Positions 6,884 to 15,161 of a stretch of DNA of 40,663 bases are shown here, in pieces. The stretch's first letter is position 1; the number at the start of each line of letters is the position of its first letter. Position numbers and translations under genes: made by a program. The stretch is taken from contig JAKABJ010000003.1 of the NCBI GenBank assembly GCA_021801905.1, positions 1 to 40,663 of the forward strand, written 5' to 3'. Below the pieces are notes generated by a model that saw only the letters and a program-made list of their open reading frames with translations, was not told where the DNA came from and ran no database searches. Source of the DNA: Microcaldota archaeon (lineage in GTDB: Archaea > Micrarchaeota > Micrarchaeia > Micrarchaeales > Micrarchaeaceae).

Positions 6884-8437
6884 CTAAATAATATATAGGG
6901 CAATCCATCTTGTCATATTCTTGATGAAGATTCTAAATCCGCCCGTATTCTTCTTGATGTCTTTTATCATCTTTTTATACATTACTTTTTCCTGAGGATC
7001 TAGCTTGCCTTCCTTGACGATTTCCTGCTTTTTCCCATCAACCGTCTGAGTCTCAGTCTTGCTTATCACGTCTTTTTTTACCATAAAATACCATTCATCA
7101 AGGGAGCTCCCGCTTTCATCCTTATCTCTAAGCACTGCAAGTATGTCTCCTGTTGTCATCTTCCTCTCAGTATGGTATTGGTATTCGTGCAATAAAGGCT
7201 TCATTGCAGCTTTGTCTACTGCTTTCTTTATGTCTGCTGGCGAATATCCTGCAGTTGCCCTGCCAATACGTCCATAATTTATAAATCCTCTCGGCTTGTT
7301 CCTTGTCTCAAATTTTATCATGGCAACTCTCTCTTTATATGTTGGCGGGCCTATGTAAAGGTGGTCGCCAAACCTTCCGCTTCTTTTAAGAGCAGGATCT
7401 ATGTCCCATGGTTGGTTTGTAGTTCCTATTACGAATATTCCCTCTGGCGTCTTCTCAAGCCCATTCATCTCTACAAGGAATTGGTTTATTGCAGATCTCA
7501 TTGCTGAACCTTGCGTTCCATCCCCTCCGCCTCCTCTTTTAACTCCAAGGGCATCAAGCTCATCAAACATCACTATGCATGGGGTGTTTTTTCTTGCCTC
7601 TTCGAATATCGCATGAAGGTTTTTTTCAGTGTTTCCTGTATACATGTCTATTATCTGGTTTATCTGTGCAATGAATACCTTAGCGTTTGCCTCTCCAGCA
7701 AGTGCATTTACTATATATGTTTTTCCGACTCCTGGAGGCCCGTATAATATCAGTCCAAGCCCTAGCTGCTTCCCGTATTTCTTGAAGAGGCCGGGATTCT
7801 TTATTGCAAGCACCACGTTGGTTGAAAGGTATTCCTTTATCTTCTTCAGCCCTACAACGTTCTCGAAATTGCTGTCTGATTTATAGAAAGCAAGCTTCTT
7901 TATCTGGCCATCCTCTATCACCGTTTTCTGCTCAGCATCTTTAACATTGTTGGCTATTTTTGTAGAAGCCTGTCCTCCGCTTAGATTCGGAATGCTTGCA
8001 TTAACATGTATAAGGGAGTCTATGGATTCGAGTCTGCTCCTGGCTTCTTTATATTCTGGATTGTTAGACAGGGCTTTTTCGTACCATGAGCGAGCTCCAA
8101 TAAAGTCATTATTTGCTTCTAAAATGTCTCCTATAAGCATAGGAGCATCCCAGCTTTTGGGCTGGAGCTTGATTACTGTTTCCAGGTCCTTCTTCGCGCT
8201 TTCGTAATCCTGATTTATCCTATATGCAAGCGCCCTGTTGAAATATGCGTCAGCATATTTTGGGTCTATTTTCAGAGCTTCTGTATATTCAGCTACTGCT
8301 TCTTCCATTTTACTTGCTTCAAAGTTAGCATTGCCCTTCTTCCAATGCTCTACAGCTTGCTCATTGACCTTTGGCTGCGCTTGAGGTTTCAGTTCTTCTT
8401 TCTCATCTGCGCTTCCTTTTGCCAAATTATCACACAA
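6884..8437 (-). CDS. TPR-AAA ATPase fusion protein
   Basis: A 517-residue protein. Residues about 27-135 are three tetratricopeptide repeats (EHWKKGNANFEASKMEEAV; ADAYFNRALAYRINQDYES; PMLIGDILEANNDFIGA). A linker follows, then one AAA module at about 190-440: Walker A GPPGVGKT (233-240), Walker B CIVMFDELDAL (287-297), sensor 1 IGTTN and arginine finger RSGRFGD (352-358). The AAA part is of the CDC48/proteasomal-ATPase class. TPRs probably recruit protein clients for ATP-driven unfolding, but this is inference. There is no N-terminal Cdc48 double-psi barrel and no second AAA ring. The only possible start before the TPRs is TTG, after an in-frame stop about 24 nt upstream. It is transcribed towards the small ORF at 6733. 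Confidence 0.85.
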   Translation of the reverse strand: MCDNLAKGSADEKEELKPQAQPKVNEQAVEHWKKGNANFEASKMEEAVAEYTEALKIDPKYADAYFNRALAYRINQDYESAKKDLETVIKLQPKSWDAPMLIGDILEANNDFIGARSWYEKALSNNPEYKEARSRLESIDSLIHVNASIPNLSGGQASTKIANNVKDAEQKTVIEDGQIKKLAFYKSDSNFENVVGLKKIKEYLSTNVVLAIKNPGLFKKYGKQLGLGLILYGPPGVGKTYIVNALAGEANAKVFIAQINQIIDMYTGNTEKNLHAIFEEARKNTPCIVMFDELDALGVKRGGGGDGTQGSAMRSAINQFLVEMNGLEKTPEGIFVIGTTNQPWDIDPALKRSGRFGDHLYIGPPTYKERVAMIKFETRNKPRGFINYGRIGRATAGYSPADIKKAVDKAAMKPLLHEYQYHTERKMTTGDILAVLRDKDESGSSLDEWYFMVKKDVISKTETQTVDGKKQEIVKEGKLDPQEKVMYKKMIKDIKKNTGGFRIFIKNMTRWIALYII

Positions 8438-8559
8438 ATGCTCAGTATATTTACCTATTTATTTATTACCTTTTTAAAGAACTTAGCAAGTATCAACGCT
8501 AGCTCAAAAACCCTCGCTATTTATGCGCGGGACTATGCACATTGTGCAAAATTATTCTG

Positions 8560-8582
8560 TTTTGCATAAAATTTCTGCAAAA
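8560..8582 (-). terminator. hairpin in the 3' trailer of tRNA-Ile
   Basis: A perfect 7-bp inverted repeat TTTTGCA/TGCAAAA with a 9-nt loop begins 1 nt past the 3' end of the tRNA. A second, shorter one (TGCAC/GTGCA) follows further downstream. It could act in termination or 3' processing of the tRNA transcript. The TTTTGCA word also recurs near other genes in the window. Confidence 0.4.
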
Positions 8583-8583
8583 T

Positions 8584-8657
8584 GGGCCCGCTGAGATTTG
8601 AACTCAGGGCCTCCTGATTATCAGTCAGGCGCTCCAACCAGGCTAAGCTACGGGCCC
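8584..8657 (-). tRNA. tRNA-Ile (GAT)
   Basis: A full cloverleaf on the minus strand. The acceptor is GGGCCCG/CGGGCCC, the D arm is GCTTAGCCTGGTTGGAGC, the anticodon stem CCTGA/TCAGG has loop CTGATAA (anticodon GAT), and the T arm is CTGAG TTCAAAT CTCAG. There is no intron and CCA is not encoded. Confidence 0.97.
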
Positions 8658-8671
8658 AAGCAAGCTTTATT

Positions 8672-9292
8672 TCAATGTACATTCTTGATATGCCTTTCTA
8701 TAACATTTCCTTCTGGGCTTTCCTCTTTAAATACTTGCGTCTCAAACGTGTAAAACTTTACAGCAGGCTGTCTCCACATCTCAGGGCTTATTCCAGCCTT
8801 AATGCATACTTCTTCAAGAAATTTTTTACTATCCCATCCCTGCTCCACTGCAACTATGGGAAGAAGAAGGCCTTCGTGGAAACCATATCTGACAATCAAC
8901 CCATCCTTTCCTATTTTTATTTTCCTATTCCTAGTCTCTGCGCTTCCAGTTATCTCTTTTGGTTCTGTCAGTATGCTAACTTCTATCGTAATATGATCCA
9001 GCTCCTTCAATGATAATGGTGTAAAGCGGGAATCTTCAAATGCTGATGAGAGCGCAGCTTCAATTACGCTTTTTCCTATATCCTCCCTCCCGCTATGGTA
9101 ACCCATGCAACCTCTCAACGTTCTTGTTGGATAATGTTCTATCGTAACAAAAACCCCGTCTTTATACGAAAGCCCAGAAACTCTCTTGTATATGATGTCA
9201 TTTTTAAGATGCTCCATGCGCAAACTAAGCTCTATTGCTGTCCTTGCGGCATTTACAAGAAGCTTGCCTTCCTCAAGAGAGTATTTATGCAT
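8672..9292 (-). CDS. AMMECR1 domain protein
   Basis: A 206-residue protein covering the complete AMMECR1 domain. The diagnostic motif LRGCMGYHSGRED (about 59-71) is followed by AALSSAFEDSRFTPLSLKELDHITIEVSIL and a C-terminal VEQGWDSKKFLEEVCIKAG. The family is universal in archaea and often linked to Memo and radical-SAM genes; its biochemical role is unsettled. Neither partner is in this window. The gene lies between tRNA-Ile and the divergent RNase H gene, whose start is 54 nt away. Confidence 0.93.
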   Translation of the reverse strand: MHKYSLEEGKLLVNAARTAIELSLRMEHLKNDIIYKRVSGLSYKDGVFVTIEHYPTRTLRGCMGYHSGREDIGKSVIEAALSSAFEDSRFTPLSLKELDHITIEVSILTEPKEITGSAETRNRKIKIGKDGLIVRYGFHEGLLLPIVAVEQGWDSKKFLEEVCIKAGISPEMWRQPAVKFYTFETQVFKEESPEGNVIERHIKNVH

Positions 9293-9345
9293 ATTCCCAC
9301 ATAGAATTAATCTTATCTGCCAGGATTAATAATTATTGTGATGGC

Positions 9346-9768
9346 ATGTCAATAAAAATATACACTGATGGTGCTGCAAGAGGCAATCCTGGAAGAAGCG
9401 CATCCGGCTTTTCCATTTATTCAGGGAAAAAATTGATTGAATCCAAAGCAGAGTACAATGGAATATGCACAAACAACTTTGCAGAATACAAAGCAATAAT
9501 CTCCGCACTCGTATGGCTCTCTGCAAACATGGAGAAGCCTGATAATCTAGAGATAGAGTTGTACTCAGACAGCGAACTGGTAATCAGGCAGCTTAACGGC
9601 AAATACAAAGTAAAATCCGATGATATGAGAAAACTAAATTCTGAAGTTATGAAACTAGTGCAAAGATTTTCAAAAGTGGCATTCTACAATCTGCCAAGAG
9701 AGCACCCTGAGATAAAGAGGGTAGATAGGCACCTTAACGAGCTTCTGGACCGCCTTCCTGAAAGTTAG
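9346..9768 (+). CDS. rnhA: ribonuclease HI
   Basis: A 140-residue RNase H type 1. Catalytic residues are visible: Asp8 in YTDGAARGNPG, Glu47 in NNFAEYKA, Asp75 in YSDSELV, and an Asp in the C-terminal IKRVDRHLNELL helix. The enzyme cleaves the RNA strand of RNA-DNA hybrids (primer or R-loop removal). The ORF track begins 37 codons earlier, inside the divergent AMMECR1 gene; homology starts at MSIKIYTDG, so the later ATG is chosen. It converges with the nuclease gene, leaving 24 nt. Confidence 0.93.
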   Translation: MSIKIYTDGAARGNPGRSASGFSIYSGKKLIESKAEYNGICTNNFAEYKAIISALVWLSANMEKPDNLEIELYSDSELVIRQLNGKYKVKSDDMRKLNSEVMKLVQRFSKVAFYNLPREHPEIKRVDRHLNELLDRLPES

Positions 9769-9792
9769 CTTAACAGTCAAAACTGGAACGAA

Positions 9793-10767
9793 TCAAATAT
9801 CTGCTTCAATTCCAACAATTCTGTAATTTTCCATAACCTCATTTCTGAAAGGCTCTGCATTATATCCTGCCTTGCTCAAATTCTGCGCAAAAACCTCAGA
9901 GTTTGATCCATACGTTAATATTTTTTTAGGATTTGCTGTTTCTATGTAATTAAGGCTCTGTCTGAAGTCTGCATGATCGCTGAGAGGAAACTGAACATCT
10001 GTGTTAAACCTGAAGAACTTGGCAAAGCCTGTCGCTGATGCTCTAAAAACCCGCCTTCCTGTGTTTTTTGAGATTTGCGATGCAATCTCATCAAGTCTAT
10101 GGGTCTCAATTATTCCTACCGCACTTTCCAATCCAAATCCAGCCCCGCCCGCTTCGGCTTCAATGCAAGAATATTCCAGTTTGATTCCGCTCTCTCTGTA
10201 TACAGAGTTTATCTTACCTATTGCTTCTGTTGTAAAAGGCATTATTCCCTGCATGTTTAGGAGACGCGTAAGCTCCTGCGCCTTTCCCATCCTGTGCGCC
10301 CCGAAAAGGATTATCCCCTGCGATTGCTTTCTTCTTACCCAAAGTTCAATTGCAGACTCAACTTCTTCTCTTGGATCAAATTTAATTTCTGGAGTGCAGT
10401 ATGTAGAATCTATTATCAGAGTGTCGGTTTCAAGCATCTCTATTGGCTTGCACGTTACTGCATGCTGCAGCATAAAGTCGCCCGTATATGTTATTATTCC
10501 CTTGTTATTAGACTCAATCCTTATCTGCTTTGCCCCGAGCATGTGCCCCGAGTCAAGTAATTTTACCCCTGCTATCTGCTCCCTGCATTCCTTTATCTTG
10601 ATGCCCTTAGCAACTTCAAGAAGTCGCGCAGTCTCACTGCTGGCTATTACTGATTTTGAGGATTTTGCAGCAGATATATGATCACTATGTGCATGCGATA
10701 CAAAATCTACATTTGAGGAATGCTCCCTCCTGTCTAATGATATCGCATACCCGTCAAGGTATATCAT
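9793..10767 (-). CDS. beta-CASP metallo-beta-lactamase nuclease
   Basis: A 324-residue metal-dependent hydrolase. Motifs are in order: HAHSDH (HxHxDH, about 25-30), LDSGHMLGA (about 71-79), YTGDF (about 94-98), DSTYCTPE and FPLSDHADF near the C-terminus. This is the pattern of the small SNM1/YSH1-like or DNA-ligase-associated exonuclease family, acting on DNA or RNA ends with two zinc ions. No KH domains are fused, unlike archaeal FttA/aCPSF1, so it is a shorter paralogue. The choice between DNA and RNA substrate is open. Confidence 0.87.
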   Translation of the reverse strand: MIYLDGYAISLDRREHSSNVDFVSHAHSDHISAAKSSKSVIASSETARLLEVAKGIKIKECREQIAGVKLLDSGHMLGAKQIRIESNNKGIITYTGDFMLQHAVTCKPIEMLETDTLIIDSTYCTPEIKFDPREEVESAIELWVRRKQSQGIILFGAHRMGKAQELTRLLNMQGIMPFTTEAIGKINSVYRESGIKLEYSCIEAEAGGAGFGLESAVGIIETHRLDEIASQISKNTGRRVFRASATGFAKFFRFNTDVQFPLSDHADFRQSLNYIETANPKKILTYGSNSEVFAQNLSKAGYNAEPFRNEVMENYRIVGIEADI

Positions 10768-10890
10768 TTAGTCGCCTTTCTACTACTCACTAAAAAGGTT
10801 AATATGCTTTGCTGAGCTTTTCAGTATAAGATCTACATGAGCAAGACATAATAAAAATAGAGCAATATAGTAAATTGAAGATGTGATTTA

Positions 10891-11205
10891 ATGGAAGTAG
10901 ATGAAAAAAATATCAATGAGTTCATAAAAGGCGAGAATTCCATAATTCTCTTCTATGCTGATTGGTGCCCATTTTGCAGAAAGTTTAAACCAATATTTGA
11001 TACTTATGCAGCTAAGAATCAGGTTAGGATGGCATCGGCAAAAATAAATGAAGAAGAAAATCCATTATGGGATAGGTTTGGGATAGAAGTAATACCCACG
11101 ATAATATCATTTAATGAAGGTAAAATAACTGGAAGGGTTGATGGAAAGGCAGGGCGTGGATTGGAGGAAGATGATCTCAAGAGGCTAATTGATAAGGCAA
11201 AATAA
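10891..11205 (+). CDS. thioredoxin-like protein
   Basis: A 104-residue thioredoxin fold with active site ADWCPFCRKF (Cys26, Cys29) and the cis-proline loop VIPTIISF. The CPFC dipeptide differs from the CGPC of classical thioredoxin and tends towards glutaredoxin/PDI-like chemistry. It lacks a signal peptide, so it acts in the cytoplasm as a dithiol reductase. The start is supported by GTGATTTAATGG, the ribosome-site pattern common in this window. Confidence 0.93.
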   Translation: MEVDEKNINEFIKGENSIILFYADWCPFCRKFKPIFDTYAAKNQVRMASAKINEEENPLWDRFGIEVIPTIISFNEGKITGRVDGKAGRGLEEDDLKRLIDKAK

Positions 11206-11265
11206 ATCATTAGTTTGCAAGAGTGCATTATCTTTTAAGCTTTTCCGTTCATCTTTATTTAAGGT

Positions 11266-11976
11266 ATGGTTATGGTAACTGTAAGAGAAACAGAAGAGAT
11301 AAGCGTAGTGCTGATAATTGCAGCAGTGCTGGTTGTTGCATTTGTTGTCTATTTTTCAACATTGGCAATATATGCATCGCAGATTGATACGCTAAAAGCA
11401 AATCTGGGAAGTATTACTTCAAATTACATTAACCTAAATAACAGCTATTCAATACTCAGTGCAAAATATGGAACCCTGCTCAACAGCACATATCAGAAAT
11501 TGTTGACATCAAAGAACATCACCCAGCCCCCGCAAACAATATTCTCAGGAAAGAAGTTAACCCTTAAGTCCCTTTTATACCCGGGCTATATAAATCAACC
11601 ATACAGCGTTAATAGCCTACAGTATTTCCAGCCTTCAAATACATATGTCTACTATAGGCCATACACATACCCGCCATATGCGCCTTTGCAGTACATTAAT
11701 GCCAGCTATTCGAGATTTTACTTCAATATAACCTCACAGACGCCTGGATATGTTCTTGTAAATTATACATCCAATTCGCCAAACGGCCTTGTGCTGGTTA
11801 ACTATCAGTGCCAACAGAATGCATCGCAATCATCTGCATACTCCTCTTCAAATACGTTCTCAAACGGAAGCATAAATATTCCTGTAAATGAAGGGAAAAG
11901 CTGCCTTTACATCCAGAATCCGAGCAACTTCAGCATTGGGGTAAGGTTTACCGCAACACTGGTAGTATACAGATAG
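11266..11976 (+). CDS. membrane-anchored extracellular protein of unknown function
   Basis: A 236-residue protein. One membrane helix spans about 12-37 (VVLIIAAVLVVAFVVYF) after a short charged N-terminus. A heptad-like region follows (about 40-85, IDTLKANLGSITSNYINL...), then a Tyr/Asn/Ser/Pro-rich domain with many N-glycosylation sequons and two late cysteines. The topology is N-in, with the body outside the cell. The family is not recognised. TTTTAAGC lies about 26 nt before the ATG, so it is probably leaderless. It precedes the pilin-LamG gene on the same strand, so it may belong to a cell-surface group. Confidence 0.65.
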   Translation: MVMVTVRETEEISVVLIIAAVLVVAFVVYFSTLAIYASQIDTLKANLGSITSNYINLNNSYSILSAKYGTLLNSTYQKLLTSKNITQPPQTIFSGKKLTLKSLLYPGYINQPYSVNSLQYFQPSNTYVYYRPYTYPPYAPLQYINASYSRFYFNITSQTPGYVLVNYTSNSPNGLVLVNYQCQQNASQSSAYSSSNTFSNGSINIPVNEGKSCLYIQNPSNFSIGVRFTATLVVYR

Positions 11977-12106
11977 GCGCGGATAATTCTGGTAAAACTC
12001 CAAGCTATCCTTTTTAATTTTTCCTCTTGGTAAAAATATTCATTATTACTGACAGATAATTTGTAGGAAGCCTTTTAAATTTTTTTAGCAATACGAACAT
12101 GAGAAA

Positions 12107-13090
12107 ATGAAAAAAGGACGCATATTTTCTGCAGATTTGTACAATGAAGAAAGAATAGGCCGAAAATTTTTGACAAATTCAAAACCCACTCTTATCAGTT
12201 CTAATACAGAGAGAATAAATCCGATCATTTGTCGGAAAGCTTCATTAAAGGCCCAGAGCGCAATGGAGTACCTGATGACATACGGCTGGGCCATCCTTAT
12301 TATTGCAATCGTACTTGTAGCGCTTTTCTCCTTGGGAATCTTCAACAGCTCCAACTTCGCGCCCAAGGCGCAACCGGGATCATGCGAAGTGCTAAGGAAC
12401 TCAGCTCAGACCTCTCTTGTGGGCCAATGCAACGGAATGCTGCCTGAATATGTAGCACAATTTGAAACTGCCCCTGCATATATTTTAATAGTGCATGATC
12501 CGTATTTACCCGTTCTACCTAATGCGAGTAGAACCATAACGGCATGGATAAATACGGCAACGTACGGAACAATATTTACCAATCCTAAAGCAGATAATGT
12601 AAATTTGGATACGTGCGGAGGTTTTAACCTAATAATAGATGGCTCTCATCCATTTCTTCACGACTGCGTTTATGATTTGTATTTTTCATCATTAACAATA
12701 AATAAGAATGTTTGGGAATTTGTAGCTGTAGTATATAGTAATAGTTCTGATACAACAACTGTTTATGTTGATAACCAAAATTCAACGCTTTCCAACAAAG
12801 GACTGATGCAATTATCAGGTAATTTTACTATTGGAGGTTGGGATACTTACGAAAATACGATGTCTGGTTACATATCTAATGTGCAATTCTACAACACCTC
12901 ACTCTCTAGCTCTTCAATACAGGCACTCTATAAAGAAGGCATAGGAGGAGCTCCTATCAATGTCAACAACCTTGTAGGGTGGTGGCCTCTAAACGGCAAT
13001 GCTAACGACTACAGCGGAAATGACAATAACGGAGTGCCTACAAACGTCACATACACGAGCGCATGGTCTTCAGGTTATAGTGCACCATAA
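12107..13090 (+). CDS. class III prepilin-type protein with LamG/concanavalin-like domain
   Basis: A 327-residue protein. The archaeal class III prepilin motif KAQSAMEYLMTYGW (about 48-61) precedes a hydrophobic helix AILIIAIVLVALFSLGI. Prepilin peptidase would cut before Gln50, leaving a pilin-like stalk segment. The remainder (about 105-325) has a LamG-type jelly-roll pattern: ITAWINTA, WEFVAVVYSNSSDTTTVYVDNQ, GYISNVQFYNTSLS and VGWWPLNGNANDYSGNDNNG. This suggests a surface pilin-like adhesin binding sugars. A 49-residue leader before the cleavage site is unusually long; no closer ATG exists. TATA (CTTTTAAATT, about 12071) fits the annotated start. Confidence 0.8.
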   Translation: MKKGRIFSADLYNEERIGRKFLTNSKPTLISSNTERINPIICRKASLKAQSAMEYLMTYGWAILIIAIVLVALFSLGIFNSSNFAPKAQPGSCEVLRNSAQTSLVGQCNGMLPEYVAQFETAPAYILIVHDPYLPVLPNASRTITAWINTATYGTIFTNPKADNVNLDTCGGFNLIIDGSHPFLHDCVYDLYFSSLTINKNVWEFVAVVYSNSSDTTTVYVDNQNSTLSNKGLMQLSGNFTIGGWDTYENTMSGYISNVQFYNTSLSSSSIQALYKEGIGGAPINVNNLVGWWPLNGNANDYSGNDNNGVPTNVTYTSAWSSGYSAP

Positions 13091-13156
13091 ATTAAATCAT
13101 TAGTATTGATACTTATAAAGAAATTTTGCTTTCTAAAAGCAGTATTAAAACCATTG

Positions 13157-13168
13157 TTGCTGCAGCAA
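13157..13168. repeat. 12-bp perfect palindrome between convergent genes
   Basis: TTGCTGCAGCAA reads the same on both strands and lies in the 209-bp gap between the convergent pilin-LamG and unknown genes. Downstream a CCTTC/GAAGG hairpin occurs at about 13198-13217. They may be termination or protein-binding structures; no gene was seen in this gap. Confidence 0.35.
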
Positions 13169-13299
13169 AACAAGGTTTGAAACGTTAGTCCGAAAAGCCT
13201 TCTCCAGCAGTGAAGGAGCCTGCACGCACTGCCATTTATAACACCAGGGATTTATTTGCTACCTCCTTTGGCACAGAATACGCTCCGTAGCCGCGCCAA

Positions 13300-13920
13300 T
13301 CAGAAGTTTTTCCATTGGTTTACTTTTAGCTTGTCTCCGAGCAGCGGCTTTAGCAGCTCTGTATAAGCGTTATATTCTATTTTCTCAGAACTTATCCAGT
13401 TACGTAAACTGTTTGGTTCTATTACAAAAGAATATTTCTTGCCCGACACTGTGACTACTTTCATCATCATCTTTATCATAGTCACCATTGCTGCAGGATT
13501 ATGCATCATATAAATTGCCTTAACATCGGAATATGAAACTTCAAAATTATTCGGGTCAGCCTTCATGATATCATCAGGATTCCCGCTCATTTGGTTGTTA
13601 ATTTTTTCTTTTTGCGTATCTAGTTCGGTTTTGTATGTTTCTACATTGCCTGCCATCCCTCCAAGTACAGCGCCCACAACTTCCCCTTTGTTGCCACCAA
13701 GTAGGTTTCCCAAAATCGCTCCAGCAGCTACACTGCCGCCTCCGATAGCCACATTCCTGCCTATCTCCTGCGCTGCGGTTATAGTCCTCGCAACTATCAT
13801 GCGTCTGTCTGTGAAGTATATCGCCCACCACATCGTTTTAAGGGCCTTAGCAGCATTAAAAATCCCTAATGTCAGCTGCGCAGACTCTATGACACCCACA
13901 ATCTTCTCGTCTTCTGACAT
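13300..13920 (-). CDS. unknown protein with glycine-zipper segment
   Basis: A 206-residue protein of unrecognised family. About 33-46 reads AIYFTDRRMIVAR, similar to the strand pattern of bacterial PH/GRAM-like domains. About 58-91 is a glycine-rich amphipathic stretch (GGGSVAAGAILGNLLGG...VLGGMAGN), a glycine zipper that could insert in or lie against a membrane. The C-terminal half has a methionine-rich helix (MVTMIKMMMKVV) and FVIEPNSLRNWI. A PH-like lipid-associated protein is possible but unproven. It is divergent from the 14153 gene, and the space between holds repeated TGCAAA motifs. Confidence 0.6.
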   Translation of the reverse strand: MSEDEKIVGVIESAQLTLGIFNAAKALKTMWWAIYFTDRRMIVARTITAAQEIGRNVAIGGGSVAAGAILGNLLGGNKGEVVGAVLGGMAGNVETYKTELDTQKEKINNQMSGNPDDIMKADPNNFEVSYSDVKAIYMMHNPAAMVTMIKMMMKVVTVSGKKYSFVIEPNSLRNWISSEKIEYNAYTELLKPLLGDKLKVNQWKNF

Positions 13921-13965
13921 GCTAAATACTCGCCACCAGAATATTTATATTTTTCCTATCGGTCA

Positions 13966-14098
13966 GGCTTTGCATTTTCAAGCCAAAGATATGAATGTTA
14001 AAAATGCAAACTCAAGAATAAAGTTGCAAGAAGGTCTTTTTAGAGGATATAAAAGTGCAAAACCTGAAAAGTGCAACTTAGATTTTAAATGCAAAGCC
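13966..14098. promoter_or_regulatory. TGCAAA motif array with 12-bp inverted repeat
   Basis: GGCTTTGCATTT (13966-13977) and AAATGCAAAGCC (14087-14098) are perfect inverted repeats. Between them lie AAAATGCAAA (14001), AAAGTTGCAA (14020), AAAAGTGCAAAA (14051) and AAAAGTGCAA (14067). Another copy, TTAAGTGCAAAGC, follows the downstream gene at 14954. The cluster fills the divergent promoter region of two unknown genes, so a shared operator is plausible. Confidence 0.45.
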
Positions 14099-14152
14099 CT
14101 AAAAGAAATATATATAAATATATAGAAATTTATAATAATACATTGTGATTAA

Positions 14153-14950
14153 ATGGCAGCACCAACTCGAAGAATGGCAGTGCCTGTATCCGAGTCTGGA
14201 TACAGAGATTTCAGATTAATATCTGGAACGACAGGAGCTACAATACACGTTCTAAATCAGAAGGCAGATTATGACACAACAATGGCGCTTCTGCAAGTGG
14301 CAGGGCTCAGGCCGTACACTTATCAGGAAATTTTGCTTCTTCTTACCAATGACGGGGGGTTGAAAATCTATCTAAAGGACACGTGGTTCTATCTTGCGGG
14401 TTCAGGACCCGACAAAAAGGGAGTATACACAGTAGATGAAAAGGGAGAGCTTGTGGATATAGAAAAGAAAAATCTTTCTGCAGAAGAGAAGGTTTTTAAT
14501 TGGCCAGAAAATAAGAGCCTGCCGTCCTTGGAGGTCTCTTCTAATGACATGTGTGCCTGCCTTGGCTGGCGGTTCAGCATCAGTGTGGCTAGCGACCCGC
14601 ACGTTGCCGCTCCGATAGTGGTTGGCACGCCAATTGGTCGCGACGCGACCGCGCCGAAAGATGCTGGCAGCCTATTCGAATCTGTGCAGGCTAAATTGAC
14701 AAATGTGCAGGCAAGAAGGGCCGAAATAAAGGAGGCATTTAACAAGGAAGACGAGCAGCTTGCAAAGATGGAAAACAAGCTAAAGGACGCTCTGTCAAAG
14801 GCGAAGGAGGCGGACAATGCCAATGCGCAGGTTAAAGGTCTCATAAGAGATGCTGAGGACAGCGAAAAGTTCGTGATAGCAGCCCAGATAGGCGCATACG
14901 CTAAACTCAAGAATAAAAATAGAATTCTCAAGGATAAAAATGTAAGTTAG
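14153..14950 (+). CDS. unknown protein with C-terminal coiled coil
   Basis: A 265-residue protein not matched to a known family. The N-terminal 150 residues look globular (FRLISGTTGATIHVLNQ, YTYQEILLLLTNDGG, WFYLAGSGPDKKGVYTV). Residues about 185-245 form a charged coiled coil (VQARRAEIKEAFNKEDEQLAKMENKL). There is no signal peptide or membrane segment. The start has a good GTGATTAAATGG ribosome site and an A+T-rich TATA region. TGCAAA-type motifs occur on both sides of the gene. It could be a structural protein or scaffold; no function is asserted. Confidence 0.65.
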   Translation: MAAPTRRMAVPVSESGYRDFRLISGTTGATIHVLNQKADYDTTMALLQVAGLRPYTYQEILLLLTNDGGLKIYLKDTWFYLAGSGPDKKGVYTVDEKGELVDIEKKNLSAEEKVFNWPENKSLPSLEVSSNDMCACLGWRFSISVASDPHVAAPIVVGTPIGRDATAPKDAGSLFESVQAKLTNVQARRAEIKEAFNKEDEQLAKMENKLKDALSKAKEADNANAQVKGLIRDAEDSEKFVIAAQIGAYAKLKNKNRILKDKNVS

Positions 14951-15161
14951 ACTTTAAGTGCAAAGCATATTGGTTAGGCATGCTAAAAAGCCAATTTATT
15001 AGCTGCTAAATTATCAATTTTATATTTTATTAGGAAACTAATCTAAAATAAGAAATCTCTCAGAAATTTTGTGCGATTCTATCCGTATAACTGCCAATGT
15101 GGCATGTGAGGAAAATATATAAATAATCATATCGTATGGGGATTGAACCATTTATGGATAA

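Noticed and set aside
10001-10681. 226-residue plus-strand ORF
   Set aside because: Antisense shadow of the beta-CASP nuclease, whose metal motifs establish the real strand.
13100-13299. Short minus-strand ORFs in the convergent gap
   Set aside because: Frames are short, overlap each other and lack consistent start signals; probably terminator DNA.
13565-14125. 186-residue plus-strand ORF
   Set aside because: Mostly antisense to the glycine-zipper gene, then runs through the motif array; no promoter or ribosome site.
14389-14931. 180-residue minus-strand ORF
   Set aside because: Shadow of the coiled-coil gene; leucine/serine-rich antisense translation.
14073-14967. Direct repeats flanking the coiled-coil gene as an integrated element
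   Set aside because: Similarity (about 20 of 26 bases) is mostly the shared TGCAAA motif; no integrase, no target duplication and no inverted ends were seen.
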